In this document: positions 6,475-13,669 of the stretch, one piece after another
Layout: each line of letters opens with the position of its first letter
How positions within the stretch are numbered: the stretch's first letter is position 1
DNA from: Chloroflexota bacterium
GTDB lineage: Archaea; Iainarchaeota; Iainarchaeia; Iainarchaeales; GCA-2688035
Assembly (NCBI GenBank): GCA_030634785.1
Contig: DAOWAC010000007.1
Location: 1-13,669 of the forward strand
Direction: 5' to 3'
Length of the DNA stretch: 13,669 nt
Program-made: the position numbers and the translations under genes
The notes under the pieces: generated by a model
Told to the model about the DNA's origin: nothing
The model's input: the letters and a program-made list of their open reading frames with translations, nothing else
Databases searched by the model: none

Positions 6475-7527
6475 ATGGCAGGAATTGTAGGATATGGAGT
6501 ATATGTTCCAAAGAACAGGATAACGGTTGAAGAAATTGCACGAGTCTGGAAAAAAGACGGAAAAGCCATATCAAAAGGACTGAACGTCAAAGAAAAAGCA
6601 GTGGCTGCCTTTGATGAAGACGCATGCACTATTGCAGTTGAATCCGCAAGAAGGGCAGTAAAACAAGCAGGCATTGAAGGAAAACAGCTTGGAGCAGTTT
6701 ACGTTGGCTCAGAATCACACCCTTATGCAGTAAAGCCAACTGCATCAATAGTAGCTGATGCAATCGGCGCATCACCAAATCTTACAGCAGCCGATTTGGA
6801 ATTTGCATGCAAGGCAGGAACAGCAGGAATACAAATGTGTATGGGATTAGTTGATAGCCCTGTTCCAAAATGGCTTGAATATGGAATGAGCATTGGAACA
6901 GACACAGCACAGGGAAGACCAAACGATGCATTAGAGTTTACTGCTGCAAGCGGCGGAGCAGCTTACATAATTGGAAAGAAAAAAGAAGAAATTATTGCAA
7001 ACATTTTGGACACCTACAGTTACACAACCGATACCCCTGACTTTTGGAGAAGACAACATGCAGAATTTCCAAGGCACGCAGGACGTTTTACAGGAGAACC
7101 GGCATACTTCAAACACGTTATTGGAGCAGCAAAGGGAATGATGGAACTCGTTAAAATGGAACCAAAAGATTTTGATTATGCCGTATTCCACCAGCCAAAT
7201 GGAAAATTTCCAATAAAGGTTGCAAAAATGCTTGGCTTTTCAATGGAACAAATAGAACAAGGACTTACAACTCCATTTATTGGAAATACTTATTCAGGAA
7301 GCATGATGATAGGACTTGCCTCTGTGTTGGACAAAGCAAAAAAGGGTGACAAAATTCTTGCAGTAAGCTATGGAAGCGGAGCAGGAAGCGACGCATTTGT
7401 AATTGAAGCAACTGAAAATATTGAAAAGAAAAGGCACAAAAAAAGTGTTTTAAAAATGTTTGAAGAAAAAGAATACATTGATTACGCAGAATACGTAAAA
7501 TGCAGAAAAAAACTCAAAAGCTTATAG
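6475..7527 (+). CDS. Hydroxymethylglutaryl-CoA synthase (archaeal type)
   Basis: Condenses acetyl-CoA with acetoacetyl-CoA to give HMG-CoA. The protein starts [12 protein letters not shown], typical of archaeal HMG-CoA synthase. With the 350-residue numbering the catalytic residues are E80 (in [14 protein letters not shown]), the nucleophile C112 ([10 protein letters not shown]) and H239 (FHQPNGKFP). GNTYSGSMM and [11 protein letters not shown] close the active site, and the C-terminal [13 protein letters not shown] matches the family's tail. In methanogens this enzyme forms a channelling complex with thiolase and a DUF35 protein, and both partners are encoded just downstream. A GTG at 6466 is an alternative start that overlaps the previous stop and adds three residues. 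I chose the ATG at 6475 from family alignment, though GTGA coupling is attractive. Its TAG stop is embedded in the next gene's ribosome binding site. Confidence 0.96.
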   Translation: MAGIVGYGVYVPKNRITVEEIARVWKKDGKAISKGLNVKEKAVAAFDEDACTIAVESARRAVKQAGIEGKQLGAVYVGSESHPYAVKPTASIVADAIGASPNLTAADLEFACKAGTAGIQMCMGLVDSPVPKWLEYGMSIGTDTAQGRPNDALEFTAASGGAAYIIGKKKEEIIANILDTYSYTTDTPDFWRRQHAEFPRHAGRFTGEPAYFKHVIGAAKGMMELVKMEPKDFDYAVFHQPNGKFPIKVAKMLGFSMEQIEQGLTTPFIGNTYSGSMMIGLASVLDKAKKGDKILAVSYGSGAGSDAFVIEATENIEKKRHKKSVLKMFEEKEYIDYAEYVKCRKKLKSL

Positions 7528-7531
7528 GTGA
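7526..7531 (+). promoter_or_regulatory. Ribosome binding site deciding the start of the 79-residue gene
   Basis: AGGTGA lies 7 bases before the ATG at 7539 and overlaps the HMG-CoA synthase stop codon. It supports 7539 over the upstream ATG at 7500, which lies inside the preceding gene without a comparable site. Confidence 0.6.
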
Positions 7532-7538
7532 AAAAAAG

Positions 7539-7778
7539 ATGAAAAGAAGAATCCGTCAAGCAGGACCTAATACAATGAGAAGAAAGCGCAATACAAACGC
7601 AGACAAAAAGCAAACAATAGAATACGCAAAAATAATTCGAAACAACCCCATACTACAAGTGCATTATGTTGCAGCATTGGGCATTTTAGGCCCAAACCCA
7701 ACCAAAACAAGAATTCGGTATGCAGTAAGGGAAACAAAAGCTTTTGCAAAAGACAACAACATTCCTTGGAGGATTTAA
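7539..7778 (+). CDS. Small basic protein of unknown function inside the mevalonate operon
   Basis: I do not recognise this 79-residue protein. The first 24 residues are highly basic (MKRRIRQAGPN, then MRRKRN), which could contact nucleic acid or an acidic protein surface. Residues 24-77 look like two or three short helices around a hydrophobic centre, V-H-Y-V-A-A-L-G-I-L-G at 41-51, followed by TRIRYAVRETKAFAKDNN. There are no cysteines, signal peptide or convincing transmembrane helix. It is likely a real gene: it has a good AGGTGA site, fills exactly the space between HMG-CoA synthase and thiolase, and its stop is immediately followed by the thiolase ATG. The location between two enzymes known to assemble with a DUF35 protein raises the possibility of an accessory or regulatory subunit. 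That is inference from position alone. Confidence 0.72.
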   Translation: MKRRIRQAGPNTMRRKRNTNADKKQTIEYAKIIRNNPILQVHYVAALGILGPNPTKTRIRYAVRETKAFAKDNNIPWRI

Positions 7779-8951
7779 ATGAGAAATGTTTCAATAATTG
7801 GAATCGGCTGCACAAAATTTGGAGAACACTGGGAAAAAAGCTTTAGACAGCTTATTGCAGAAGCAGGAATTGAAGCAATTTTAAGTGCAGGCATTGAAGG
7901 AAAAGACATTGAAGCCTTATACGGCGGAAGCATGGCTTCTGGTCGTTTTATTGGACAAGAACATATTGGAGCTCTAATTGCAGACCAGCTTGGATTAAAT
8001 CCAATCCCAGCAACCAGAGTAGAAAATGCATGTGCTTCTGGCGGAACAGCTTTGAGAAGCGGTTACATGTCAATTAAATCAGGAGAATATGACATGGTTG
8101 CAGTCGGCGGCGTTGAAAAGATGACTGATGTCGGAGTAGAACAGGCAGCAATTGCTTTGGGTGGAGCAGGCGACCAGGAAACCGAACTGTTTCACGGAGC
8201 AAGCTTTCCAGCACTGTATGCTTTGATGGCAAAAGTTCATATGAACGAGTTTGGTACAACAGAAGAACAGCTTGCAGCCGTTTCAGTAAAAAATCACCAT
8301 AATGCAATGCTTAATCCAAAAGCACAATTCCACAGAGAAATTACAATTGAAAATGTTATGAATTCAGGATATATTGCAACCCCATTAAAGCTTTTAGACT
8401 GCAGCCCAATCACAGACGGAGCAGCAGCAGTAATTTTGTGCGAGTCAGAAAAGGCAAAAGAAATTTGTGAAAATCCAATTGAAATAATTGCCTCTGCACA
8501 GGCCTCTGACACACTTGCACTAGCAGGAAGAAAAAGCCTTTCTGAAACAATTGCTACAAAGATTGCGGCAAAACAGGCTTTTGAAAAGGCAAAACTAACA
8601 GCAAAAGACGTTGACTTTGCAGAAGTTCATGATTGTTTTACAATTGCAGAAATTCTTGCAATCGAAGGAATTGGATTTTGTGAAAAAGGAAAAGGCGGAA
8701 AGTTTACAGCAGATGGACACACTGCATTAACTGGAAAAATTCCAGTAAATGTTTCAGGCGGATTAAAAGGCAAAGGACATCCTGTTGGAGCAACAGGAAT
8801 TGCACAAGCAGTTGAAGCAGTTCTGCAATTGCGTGGCAAAGCAGGCGGAAGACAGGTAAAGGACGCAAAAATAGGATTGACACACAATGTCGGTGGCTCA
8901 GGTGCAACCTGCACGCTGCACATATTCAAAGCATTGGAGGGAAAACAATAA
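7779..8951 (+). CDS. Acetyl-CoA acetyltransferase (archaeal thiolase)
   Basis: Condenses two acetyl-CoA to acetoacetyl-CoA, the first committed substrate for HMG-CoA synthesis. At 390 residues it has the length and motifs of archaeal, SCP-x-like thiolases: nucleophilic C85 in ENACASGG, H284 in EVHDCF, GG-KGKGHPVGATG with H334 at 328-340, and the C-terminal GGSGATCTLHIF with C378. Archaeal thiolases of this group work in a complex with HMG-CoA synthase bridged by a DUF35 protein, which lets the unfavourable thiolase reaction be pulled by the synthase. The gene order here (synthase, small ORF, thiolase, DUF35) fits that. GGAGG lies at 7768-7772, six bases before the ATG, and the ATG follows the previous stop with no gap. 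The thiolase stop shares a base with the next ATG (TAATG). Confidence 0.95.
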   Translation: MRNVSIIGIGCTKFGEHWEKSFRQLIAEAGIEAILSAGIEGKDIEALYGGSMASGRFIGQEHIGALIADQLGLNPIPATRVENACASGGTALRSGYMSIKSGEYDMVAVGGVEKMTDVGVEQAAIALGGAGDQETELFHGASFPALYALMAKVHMNEFGTTEEQLAAVSVKNHHNAMLNPKAQFHREITIENVMNSGYIATPLKLLDCSPITDGAAAVILCESEKAKEICENPIEIIASAQASDTLALAGRKSLSETIATKIAAKQAFEKAKLTAKDVDFAEVHDCFTIAEILAIEGIGFCEKGKGGKFTADGHTALTGKIPVNVSGGLKGKGHPVGATGIAQAVEAVLQLRGKAGGRQVKDAKIGLTHNVGGSGATCTLHIFKALEGKQ

Positions 8952-9355
8952 TGCCTAGCGAAAGCTTACCACTTATTTGGAGAAAGTTTGGTGAAAGATA
9001 CGATCTTGATGGAAACTTTTGTGAAACATGCAAAACAGCTTACTTTCCTGCAAGAGCAGTTTGTCAAAAATGCAGAAGAAAAGGAAAACTTGTTCCGCAA
9101 AAAATGCCAAAAACAGGCACAATTGTTTCATTTACAGAACTATTCAGCGGACCAGCAGGATTTGAAAACGAAGTACCATACTTTATTGCAATTGTTGAAC
9201 TTGAAAACAAAGCAAGACTCCTCACACAAATTGTCGACTCTGAAAAAGAAAAAATAAAAATCGGAACAAAAGTCGAAAAAGTCTTCAGAAAAATATCAGA
9301 CATTGACCCAGAAGGACCAATAGCATACGGGTATAAATTCAAGGTTGTTGAATAA
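8951..9355 (+). CDS. DUF35 zinc-ribbon/OB-fold protein, partner of thiolase and HMG-CoA synthase
   Basis: The 134-residue protein has an N-terminal helix (LPLIWRKFGERYDL), a rubredoxin-like zinc ribbon with C24-x2-C27 and C38-x2-C41, and an OB-fold of about residues 50-132 that includes GTIVSFTEL and PYFIAIVELE. This is the standard DUF35 layout. In Methanothermococcus the homologue bridges thiolase and HMG-CoA synthase and forms part of a shared CoA-binding channel; by context the same role is expected here. It overlaps the thiolase stop by one base, and GGAGGG at 8937-8942 lies 8 bases ahead of its ATG. All four zinc ligands are present and the length is normal. The family call is firm, and the complex role is inferred from neighbours. 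Confidence 0.92.
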   Translation: MPSESLPLIWRKFGERYDLDGNFCETCKTAYFPARAVCQKCRRKGKLVPQKMPKTGTIVSFTELFSGPAGFENEVPYFIAIVELENKARLLTQIVDSEKEKIKIGTKVEKVFRKISDIDPEGPIAYGYKFKVVE

Positions 9356-9360
9356 ATTAT

Positions 9361-9366
9361 AGGGGA
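9361..9366 (+). promoter_or_regulatory. Ribosome binding site for the TTG-started mevalonate kinase
   Basis: AGGGGA ends four bases before TTG at 9371. An in-frame TAA at 9353-9355 excludes any start further upstream, so this site and the TTG together define the gene start. The spacing is short but usable. Confidence 0.55.
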
Positions 9367-9370
9367 TTCC

Positions 9371-10315
9371 TTGGCTGAAGGAAAAGGTTTTGGAAAAACG
9401 ATTCTTTTCGGAGAACACTTTGTGGTATATGGATTGCCAGGAATTGCCTCTGGTTTGGGAAATGCTACAACTGCAATTGTTGAAAAATCTGACAAATTTG
9501 AATTTATTGACAATAGACCAGAAATTCCAGGATATAAAGAAAAGAAAAAACAAGAAATTCAAAATCAACTCGACTCATTACTTGAACAATTCAAAATTGA
9601 CAAAGAACAAAATTCGATAAAAATTACTCTTACAGGAAATCTTCAATGCAATTCAGGAGTTGGAGCAAGCGCAGCACTCGCTGTTTCAATTACAAGAGCC
9701 TTAAACCAAATGCTTGAATTAAATTTAAACGATGAAGAAATAAACAAAATCGCATATATCGCAGAAGAAGGAGGAACAGGAAAAGGAAGTGTTTCAGGAA
9801 TAGACAATACCTGTTCAACATTCGGAGGATTTATTTGGTTTGAAAAAAACATGCAGGGTGGCCCAAACAAGATTGAAAGGCTTTCAATTCAAAACCCTGT
9901 TGAAATCGTTCTTGCAAGCACAGGAATAACACAGGAAACAAAAAAAATCGTAGCAAACGTTCGAGAAAAAAAGCAAGCAAACGAACAAGAGTTTGAAAAA
10001 ATTTTTAAAAAATACACTGAAACATGCCAAAAGGCATTTGAAAACATTAAAACAGAAAACTGGAAAACTGTTGGACAGCTAATGGACAAAAACCAGGAAC
10101 TCTTAAGGCAAATTGGTGTTTCCTGCAAAGAAATTGAAGACATTATAAAAACTGCAAAAGAAGCAGGAGCCTGGGGAGCAAAGCTTACAGGAACAGGCAG
10201 AGGCGGATATGTTTTGCTACTAACACCAAGCAAAGAATTGCAAGAAAAAGTTACAAAAAAAGTGGAAGAATTGGGATACAAGACATTGAAAACAGAAATT
10301 GGAGCCAAAAAATGA
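9371..10315 (+). CDS. mvk: Mevalonate kinase (GHMP kinase family), TTG start
   Basis: Phosphorylates mevalonate with ATP to mevalonate 5-phosphate. The 314-residue protein begins with GFGKTILFGEHFVVYGLP (residues 6-23), the GHMP motif 1 that carries the substrate-binding Glu-His. The ATP-binding motif 2 is CNSGVGASAALAVS at 93-106. GTGKGSVSGIDN at 135-146 contains the probable catalytic D145. Motif 3 is AKLTGTGRGGYVLLL at 270-284. The GEHFVV signature favours mevalonate kinase over phosphomevalonate kinase or diphosphomevalonate decarboxylase, and the downstream dehydratase and decarboxylase use exactly its product. The start is TTG: an in-frame stop lies 18 bases upstream, no ATG or GTG is available before the conserved motif, and AGGGGA precedes it. 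The stop overlaps the ubiX start by four bases (ATGA). Confidence 0.94.
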   Translation: MAEGKGFGKTILFGEHFVVYGLPGIASGLGNATTAIVEKSDKFEFIDNRPEIPGYKEKKKQEIQNQLDSLLEQFKIDKEQNSIKITLTGNLQCNSGVGASAALAVSITRALNQMLELNLNDEEINKIAYIAEEGGTGKGSVSGIDNTCSTFGGFIWFEKNMQGGPNKIERLSIQNPVEIVLASTGITQETKKIVANVREKKQANEQEFEKIFKKYTETCQKAFENIKTENWKTVGQLMDKNQELLRQIGVSCKEIEDIIKTAKEAGAWGAKLTGTGRGGYVLLLTPSKELQEKVTKKVEELGYKTLKTEIGAKK

Positions 10316-10863
10316 AACTAGTTGTTGCGATATGTGGGGCTTCAGGCATTGGATATGGAATAGAGCTCTTGAAAGCGTTGAAAGAAGCAAAAATCGAAAC
10401 ACACCTTGTTTTGAGCGAGTGGGCAGAAAAATTAGTTGAAGAAGAAACTAATTACAAAATTGCTGATGTGAAAAAGCTTGCAAGCAAATGCTATGGTTAC
10501 AAAGATATGGCAGCCTCAATCAGTAGCTCTTCATTTCCAGTAGATGGAATGATTATTTGCCCTGCAACAGTAAAAACTGTTTCAGAAATTGCAAACGCAC
10601 ACTCTGGCAATTTAATTTCAAGGTCAGCAGACAATATGCTAAAAACAGGAAAAAAGCTTGTGGTATGCATTAGAGAAACTCCGCTAAGCGGACCATGTTT
10701 GGAAAACCTTGCAAAAATAGCAAAATACGGCGGAATTGTAATGCCACTAAGCCCTGGATTTTATCACAAACCAAAAAGTATTAAGGATTTAGAAGCTTTT
10801 ATTATTGGAAAAATACTCGACATTTTTAATATAAAAAATGAAAAATTTAAGAGGTGGAAGTAA
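10312..10863 (+). CDS. ubiX: Flavin prenyltransferase UbiX
   Basis: Joins a dimethylallyl group to FMN to make prenyl-FMN, the cofactor of UbiD-family decarboxylases. At 183 residues it has the usual length. Family landmarks are CGASGIGYG at 8-16, S35-E-W-A at 35-38, SSSS at 71-74, the phosphate-binding CPATVKTVSEIANAHS at 83-98, SRSADNMLK at 103-111, the active-site RETPLSGP at 121-128 and PLSPGFYHKP at 145-154 with the conserved Tyr151. Where many UbiX proteins have Arg in the C-terminal helix (R185 in the Pseudomonas enzyme, by memory) this one has K167; a Lys could still bind phosphate. It overlaps mevalonate kinase by four bases and the UbiD gene by one. The neighbouring decarboxylase is therefore its obvious client. 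A quinone role is less likely here, since no quinone gene is nearby. Confidence 0.94.
   Translation: MKLVVAICGASGIGYGIELLKALKEAKIETHLVLSEWAEKLVEEETNYKIADVKKLASKCYGYKDMAASISSSSFPVDGMIICPATVKTVSEIANAHSGNLISRSADNMLKTGKKLVVCIRETPLSGPCLENLAKIAKYGGIVMPLSPGFYHKPKSIKDLEAFIIGKILDIFNIKNEKFKRWK
10851..10857 (+). promoter_or_regulatory. Ribosome binding site for the UbiD-family gene
   Basis: GAGGTGG lies five bases before the ATG at 10863. It supports that start over the in-frame GTG at 10854, which falls inside the ribosome binding site itself. Confidence 0.6.
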
Positions 10864-12158
10864 TGAGTTTTAGAAGCTATTTGGAAGAAATAAAGGACTT
10901 AGCAGTAATAAAAAAACCTGTTTCAAAAAAACTTGAAGCAAGCGCAATCATAAACGAATTGTTTGACAAACCAGTTTTGTTTGAGAAGATTAAAGAATCT
11001 GATTTCAAAGTTGCTGCAAACATTTTTCCAACAAAAGATTCAATAGCAAACTACTTTGGATGCAAAGTAAATGAATTAATTCCCACCATTACAAAAGCTA
11101 TTGAAAATCCAACAAAACCGGAAGAAATTGAAAACGCTCCATGCCACGAAGAAGAAATAGCCGAAGTAGACCTTAACAAAATCCCAATTCTTTTTCACTG
11201 TGAAAACGACGGAGGAAATTATATTTCAAGCGGAGTAGTTGTATCGAAAAATCCAAAACTTGGGCAAAATCTTGATTTTCACAGATGCATGCAAATTGCA
11301 AAAAATAAACTGGTGGTAAGGATTGTAAAGAAAAGAAACTTTGATACATTTTTACAAGAACAAAAAAAGATGCCGATTGCAATCTGCATTGGAAACGGAG
11401 CAAACGTTTTGGTTGCAGCAGCAACTTCTGTTGAAATAGGACAAAACGAATTAGAAATTGCAAACACTTTGGAACCAGTAAAGGTAACAAAGGCAAAAAC
11501 ATTTGACGCAATAATTCCGGCAGAATGCGAATTTGTTCTAGAAGGAACAATTTCTCTGGAAGAAATGCATGATGAAGGACCATTTATTGATTTAACAGAA
11601 ACACAGGATGTGGTAAGACAAGAGCCTGTTTTTACTGTGACAAAAATAACTCACAGAAAAGACGCAATATGGCAAGCACTACTCCCAGGAAAGCTTGAAC
11701 ACAAGATTTTGATGGGAATGCCAAGAGAACCGACAATGTTCAAAAAAGTAAATGAAGCAGGCGTTAAATGCATTGATGTAAATGTAAACCCAGGTGGATG
11801 TAGTTGGTTACATGCACGCATTAAGATTGATAAGAAAACAGAGGAAGATGGAAAGAAAGCAATTTCCAGTGGATTCGAAGGACACAAAAGCTGCAAGCAC
11901 ATCTTTGTTTATGATAAAGACATTGATATCTACAATGATGAGGATTCAGAATGGGCAATGGCAACAAGATTTCAGGCAGACCGCGACTTTGTAATGAAGG
12001 ACAAGGAAAAAGGAAGCAGCCTTGACCCAAGTGCAGAAGCAGGAACAAAGATGACAACAAAATGCGGATTTGACTGCACTGCACCTCTTGAAACAAAAGG
12101 AAAAAGCTTTGAAAAAGCACCTTTTCCAAAAGCAAAACTAAAAGATTATTTGGAGTGA
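10863..12158 (+). CDS. UbiD-family decarboxylase, probable trans-anhydromevalonate 5-phosphate decarboxylase
   Basis: In the archaeal mevalonate pathway first shown in Aeropyrum pernix, a UbiD homologue decarboxylates trans-anhydromevalonate 5-phosphate to isopentenyl phosphate with prenyl-FMN. The 431-residue protein has the UbiD layout. The prFMN-binding part contains NYISSGVVVSKNP at 119-131 and LDFHRCMQ with R141. PAECEFVLEG lies at 219-228. The EGPFID segment at 238-243 gives E238 and D243, which with R141 form the Glu-Arg-Asp/Glu triad; Asp at the last position is also found in E. coli UbiD. The C-terminal domain continues through GMPREP at 285-290 and an Asp-rich end. The start at 10863 overlaps the ubiX stop by one base. 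The specific substrate is inferred from context: mevalonate kinase and UbiX upstream, aconitase-X subunits immediately downstream. A quinone or aromatic acid decarboxylase is the alternative. Confidence 0.9.
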   Translation: MSFRSYLEEIKDLAVIKKPVSKKLEASAIINELFDKPVLFEKIKESDFKVAANIFPTKDSIANYFGCKVNELIPTITKAIENPTKPEEIENAPCHEEEIAEVDLNKIPILFHCENDGGNYISSGVVVSKNPKLGQNLDFHRCMQIAKNKLVVRIVKKRNFDTFLQEQKKMPIAICIGNGANVLVAAATSVEIGQNELEIANTLEPVKVTKAKTFDAIIPAECEFVLEGTISLEEMHDEGPFIDLTETQDVVRQEPVFTVTKITHRKDAIWQALLPGKLEHKILMGMPREPTMFKKVNEAGVKCIDVNVNPGGCSWLHARIKIDKKTEEDGKKAISSGFEGHKSCKHIFVYDKDIDIYNDEDSEWAMATRFQADRDFVMKDKEKGSSLDPSAEAGTKMTTKCGFDCTAPLETKGKSFEKAPFPKAKLKDYLE

Positions 12159-12163
12159 TTTAA

Positions 12164-13339
12164 ATGAAACTAACTCAAGAAGAGCAAGAAATGCTTGATG
12201 GAAAGAAAGGAAAGGCAGCTCAAAAGGCAATAGAAATATTGTCAGCTTTGGGAGACATTTTTGGAGCCAAAAGATTTATTGATGTTAAAAGTGTTCAGAT
12301 TGCAGGAGTAAGTTACCACAATCTGGGAGAAGCAGGACTTGAATATTTGGAAAATATGGCTGAAGACGGCAAAGTAAGTGTTTTTACCACATTGAATCCT
12401 GCAGGAATGGATATTCAGAACTGGAAAAAGTTAGGAATTTCAGAAGAATTTGCAGAAAAACAGCTAAAGGTTGTTGAAGCATTTGCAAAAATGGGAGTAA
12501 AAACCACTTGTACTTGTACACCTTATTTGATTGGAAACAGACCAGCGCAAGGAGATCACATTGCCTGGAGTGAATCAAGCGCTGTATGCTTTGCAAACTC
12601 AGTACTAGGAGCTTATACAAACAGAGAAGGAGGACCAAGTGCTCTTGCCTCAGCAATTACTGGTAAGACACCTGAATTTGGTTTTCACCTTGATAAAAAC
12701 AGGCAGGCTCAAGTGGAAATAAAGGTTTCAGGAAAAATTGAAAAATACACTGATTGGGGAGCACTAGGACACGCAATTGGAGAAAAAGTTGGAAAAAAAA
12801 TTGTTCTAATTACAGGAATTGAAAAAGCAAATGAGGATGCATTAAAGATTTTTTCAGCTTCAATTGCAACATATGCAGGAGCAGCAATATTTCATATTGA
12901 AAGAATTACTCCAAACAAAACAGAAAAGCCAGCTGAAAGTGTTAAAATAACACAAGAAGATTTAGATAAATCAAAAGCGTTTTTGACAGATGCAACAGAA
13001 GTAGACATTGTTGCTGTTGGTTGCCCGCACTGTTCTCTTGAAGAAATGGAAAAGATTGCTGGATTGCTCGAAGGCAAAAAAGTTACAAAAGAATTCTGGA
13101 TATGTGTTTCAAGAGAAGTGAGAAACAAAGCAGCAGAAAAAGACTTTGTTGAAAAAATTGAATCATCAGGTGCAAAGATTGCATGCGATACATGTATGGC
13201 GGTAGCACCATTAAAAGGAAGGTTTAAGGGAATGGCAACAAATTCTGCAAAAGCAGTTTTCTACGGCAGGGGCAAGAATTCCTTTAAAACCATTTTTTGC
13301 GATTTGGAAGAATGTGTAAACTTGGCGGTGGAAAAATGA
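12164..13339 (+). CDS. Aconitase-X large subunit, probable phosphomevalonate 5-dehydratase large subunit
   Basis: With the small subunit encoded next, this enzyme would dehydrate mevalonate 5-phosphate to trans-anhydromevalonate 5-phosphate using an iron-sulfur cluster. The 391 residues match the aconitase-X (formerly DUF521) catalytic family: [16 protein letters not shown] at the N-terminus, [15 protein letters not shown] at 113-127, [17 protein letters not shown] at 134-150, [11 protein letters not shown] at 152-162, VGCPHCS at 285-291 and CDTCMAVAP at 341-349. Likely cluster ligands are C118, C287 and C344, with C116, C290 and C341 adjacent. Other aconitase-X enzymes act on hydroxyproline derivatives in bacteria, but those are often single-chain fusions in catabolic clusters. 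A separate large and small subunit in a mevalonate operon points to the dehydratase. GGAG at 12152-12155 precedes the ATG by 8 bases, and the gene starts five bases after the UbiD stop. Confidence 0.93.
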   Translation: MKLTQEEQEMLDGKKGKAAQKAIEILSALGDIFGAKRFIDVKSVQIAGVSYHNLGEAGLEYLENMAEDGKVSVFTTLNPAGMDIQNWKKLGISEEFAEKQLKVVEAFAKMGVKTTCTCTPYLIGNRPAQGDHIAWSESSAVCFANSVLGAYTNREGGPSALASAITGKTPEFGFHLDKNRQAQVEIKVSGKIEKYTDWGALGHAIGEKVGKKIVLITGIEKANEDALKIFSASIATYAGAAIFHIERITPNKTEKPAESVKITQEDLDKSKAFLTDATEVDIVAVGCPHCSLEEMEKIAGLLEGKKVTKEFWICVSREVRNKAAEKDFVEKIESSGAKIACDTCMAVAPLKGRFKGMATNSAKAVFYGRGKNSFKTIFCDLEECVNLAVEK

Positions 13340-13669
13340 ACGGAAGAAAAATTTTCAAAGGAATAGCTGAGGGGGAAGCACTTGTAACAAAGGATGGAAT
13401 TTCCTTCTACGGCGGAGTAGATCCCGATACGGGAAAAATTGTAGAAAAAGGACACGAACTGGAAGGACAAAGTGTTTCAGACAAAATTCTTGTCTTCCCA
13501 GAAGGAAAAGGAAGCACAGTAGGAAGCTATGTTTTATACAATTTGAAAAAGAACGGAAAAGCACCAAAAGCAATCATAAACAAAGAATGCGAAACAATTG
13601 TAGCAGTAGGATGCATTATTTCAGAGATTCCATGCGTGGACCATATTGAAATAGAAAAGATTAAAACAG
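13336..13669 (+). CDS. Aconitase-X small (swivel) subunit, probable phosphomevalonate 5-dehydratase small subunit; 3' end outside window
   Basis: I translated 111 residues from the ATG at 13336; the frame stays open to the window edge. Recognisable family features are [10 protein letters not shown] at 9-18, the segment [12 protein letters not shown] at 25-36, [17 protein letters not shown] at 40-56 and [12 protein letters not shown] at 59-70, where the Ser is expected to be the active-site serine of the swivel domain. [11 protein letters not shown] follows near the cut end. Known archaeal small subunits are about 130 residues, so perhaps 15-30 are missing. The ATG overlaps the large-subunit stop by four bases (ATGA), a common arrangement for subunits made in equal amounts. 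The dehydratase role is inferred jointly with the large subunit. Confidence 0.9.
   Translation, partial: MNGRKIFKGIAEGEALVTKDGISFYGGVDPDTGKIVEKGHELEGQSVSDKILVFPEGKGSTVGSYVLYNLKKNGKAPKAIINKECETIVAVGCIISEIPCVDHIEIEKIKT

Noticed and set aside
7500-7538. Longer version of the small basic protein starting inside HMG-CoA synthase
   Set aside because: No ribosome binding site before it, whereas AGGTGA precedes the ATG at 7539.
8988-9257. Plus-strand 89-residue frame inside the DUF35 gene
   Set aside because: It is out of frame within a gene that has intact zinc ligands and normal length; no independent signal.
10854-10862. GTG start for the UbiD-family gene
   Set aside because: It lies within the GAGGTGG ribosome binding site of the ATG at 10863.
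1-13669. CRISPR arrays, insertion sequences, tRNA or rRNA genes
   Set aside because: No regularly spaced repeats, transposase frames, terminal inverted repeats or cloverleaf-like segments were seen on reading both strands by eye.

Overview
The window is AT-rich, densely coded DNA from an archaeon. Evidence for Archaea is the archaeal-type lower mevalonate route (aconitase-X phosphomevalonate dehydratase plus UbiD-type decarboxylase), the HMG-CoA synthase / thiolase / DUF35 trio, a fused CoaBC of archaeal character, TATA-like boxes at leaderless spacing, and GGAGG/GGTG ribosome binding sites. The lineage cannot be fixed from the sequence. An uncultivated, possibly DPANN-like group would fit the composition and the many unrecognised small proteins, but that is a guess.

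Left part (1-4351). A flavin-dependent thymidylate synthase (thyX, minus strand, cut by the window edge) is divergent from a plus-strand cluster. The cluster holds three paralogous basic proteins of about 200 residues, here called copies A, B and C. Each has a conserved Cys, His and Asp/Asn in the order and context of a transglutaminase-like (papain-fold) catalytic triad. A coaBC gene for coenzyme A biosynthesis lies between copies A and B. Copies B and C overlap by one base. A HAD-family hydrolase follows. I know of no described function for the paralog family, and it is the least explained part of the window.

Middle (4348-5176). A minus-strand gene for a membrane-anchored coiled-coil protein of unknown function converges on, and overlaps by four bases, the HAD gene. 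A 172-base divergent promoter region follows, with a strong TATA box and a short direct repeat ahead of the next operon.

Right part (5177-13669). One tightly packed plus-strand operon covers almost the whole archaeal mevalonate pathway: class II HMG-CoA reductase, HMG-CoA synthase, a 79-residue basic protein of unknown function, acetyl-CoA acetyltransferase, its DUF35 zinc/OB-fold partner, mevalonate kinase (TTG start), UbiX flavin prenyltransferase, a UbiD-family decarboxylase (probable anhydromevalonate phosphate decarboxylase), and the large and small aconitase-X subunits (probable phosphomevalonate 5-dehydratase), the last running off the edge. Acetyl-CoA would go to HMG-CoA, mevalonate, mevalonate 5-phosphate, trans-anhydromevalonate 5-phosphate and then isopentenyl phosphate. 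UbiX would supply the prenylated flavin the decarboxylase needs. Only isopentenyl phosphate kinase and IPP isomerase are not seen, and they could lie outside the window. Most genes overlap by 1-4 bases or are separated by fewer than 16, which suggests translational coupling.
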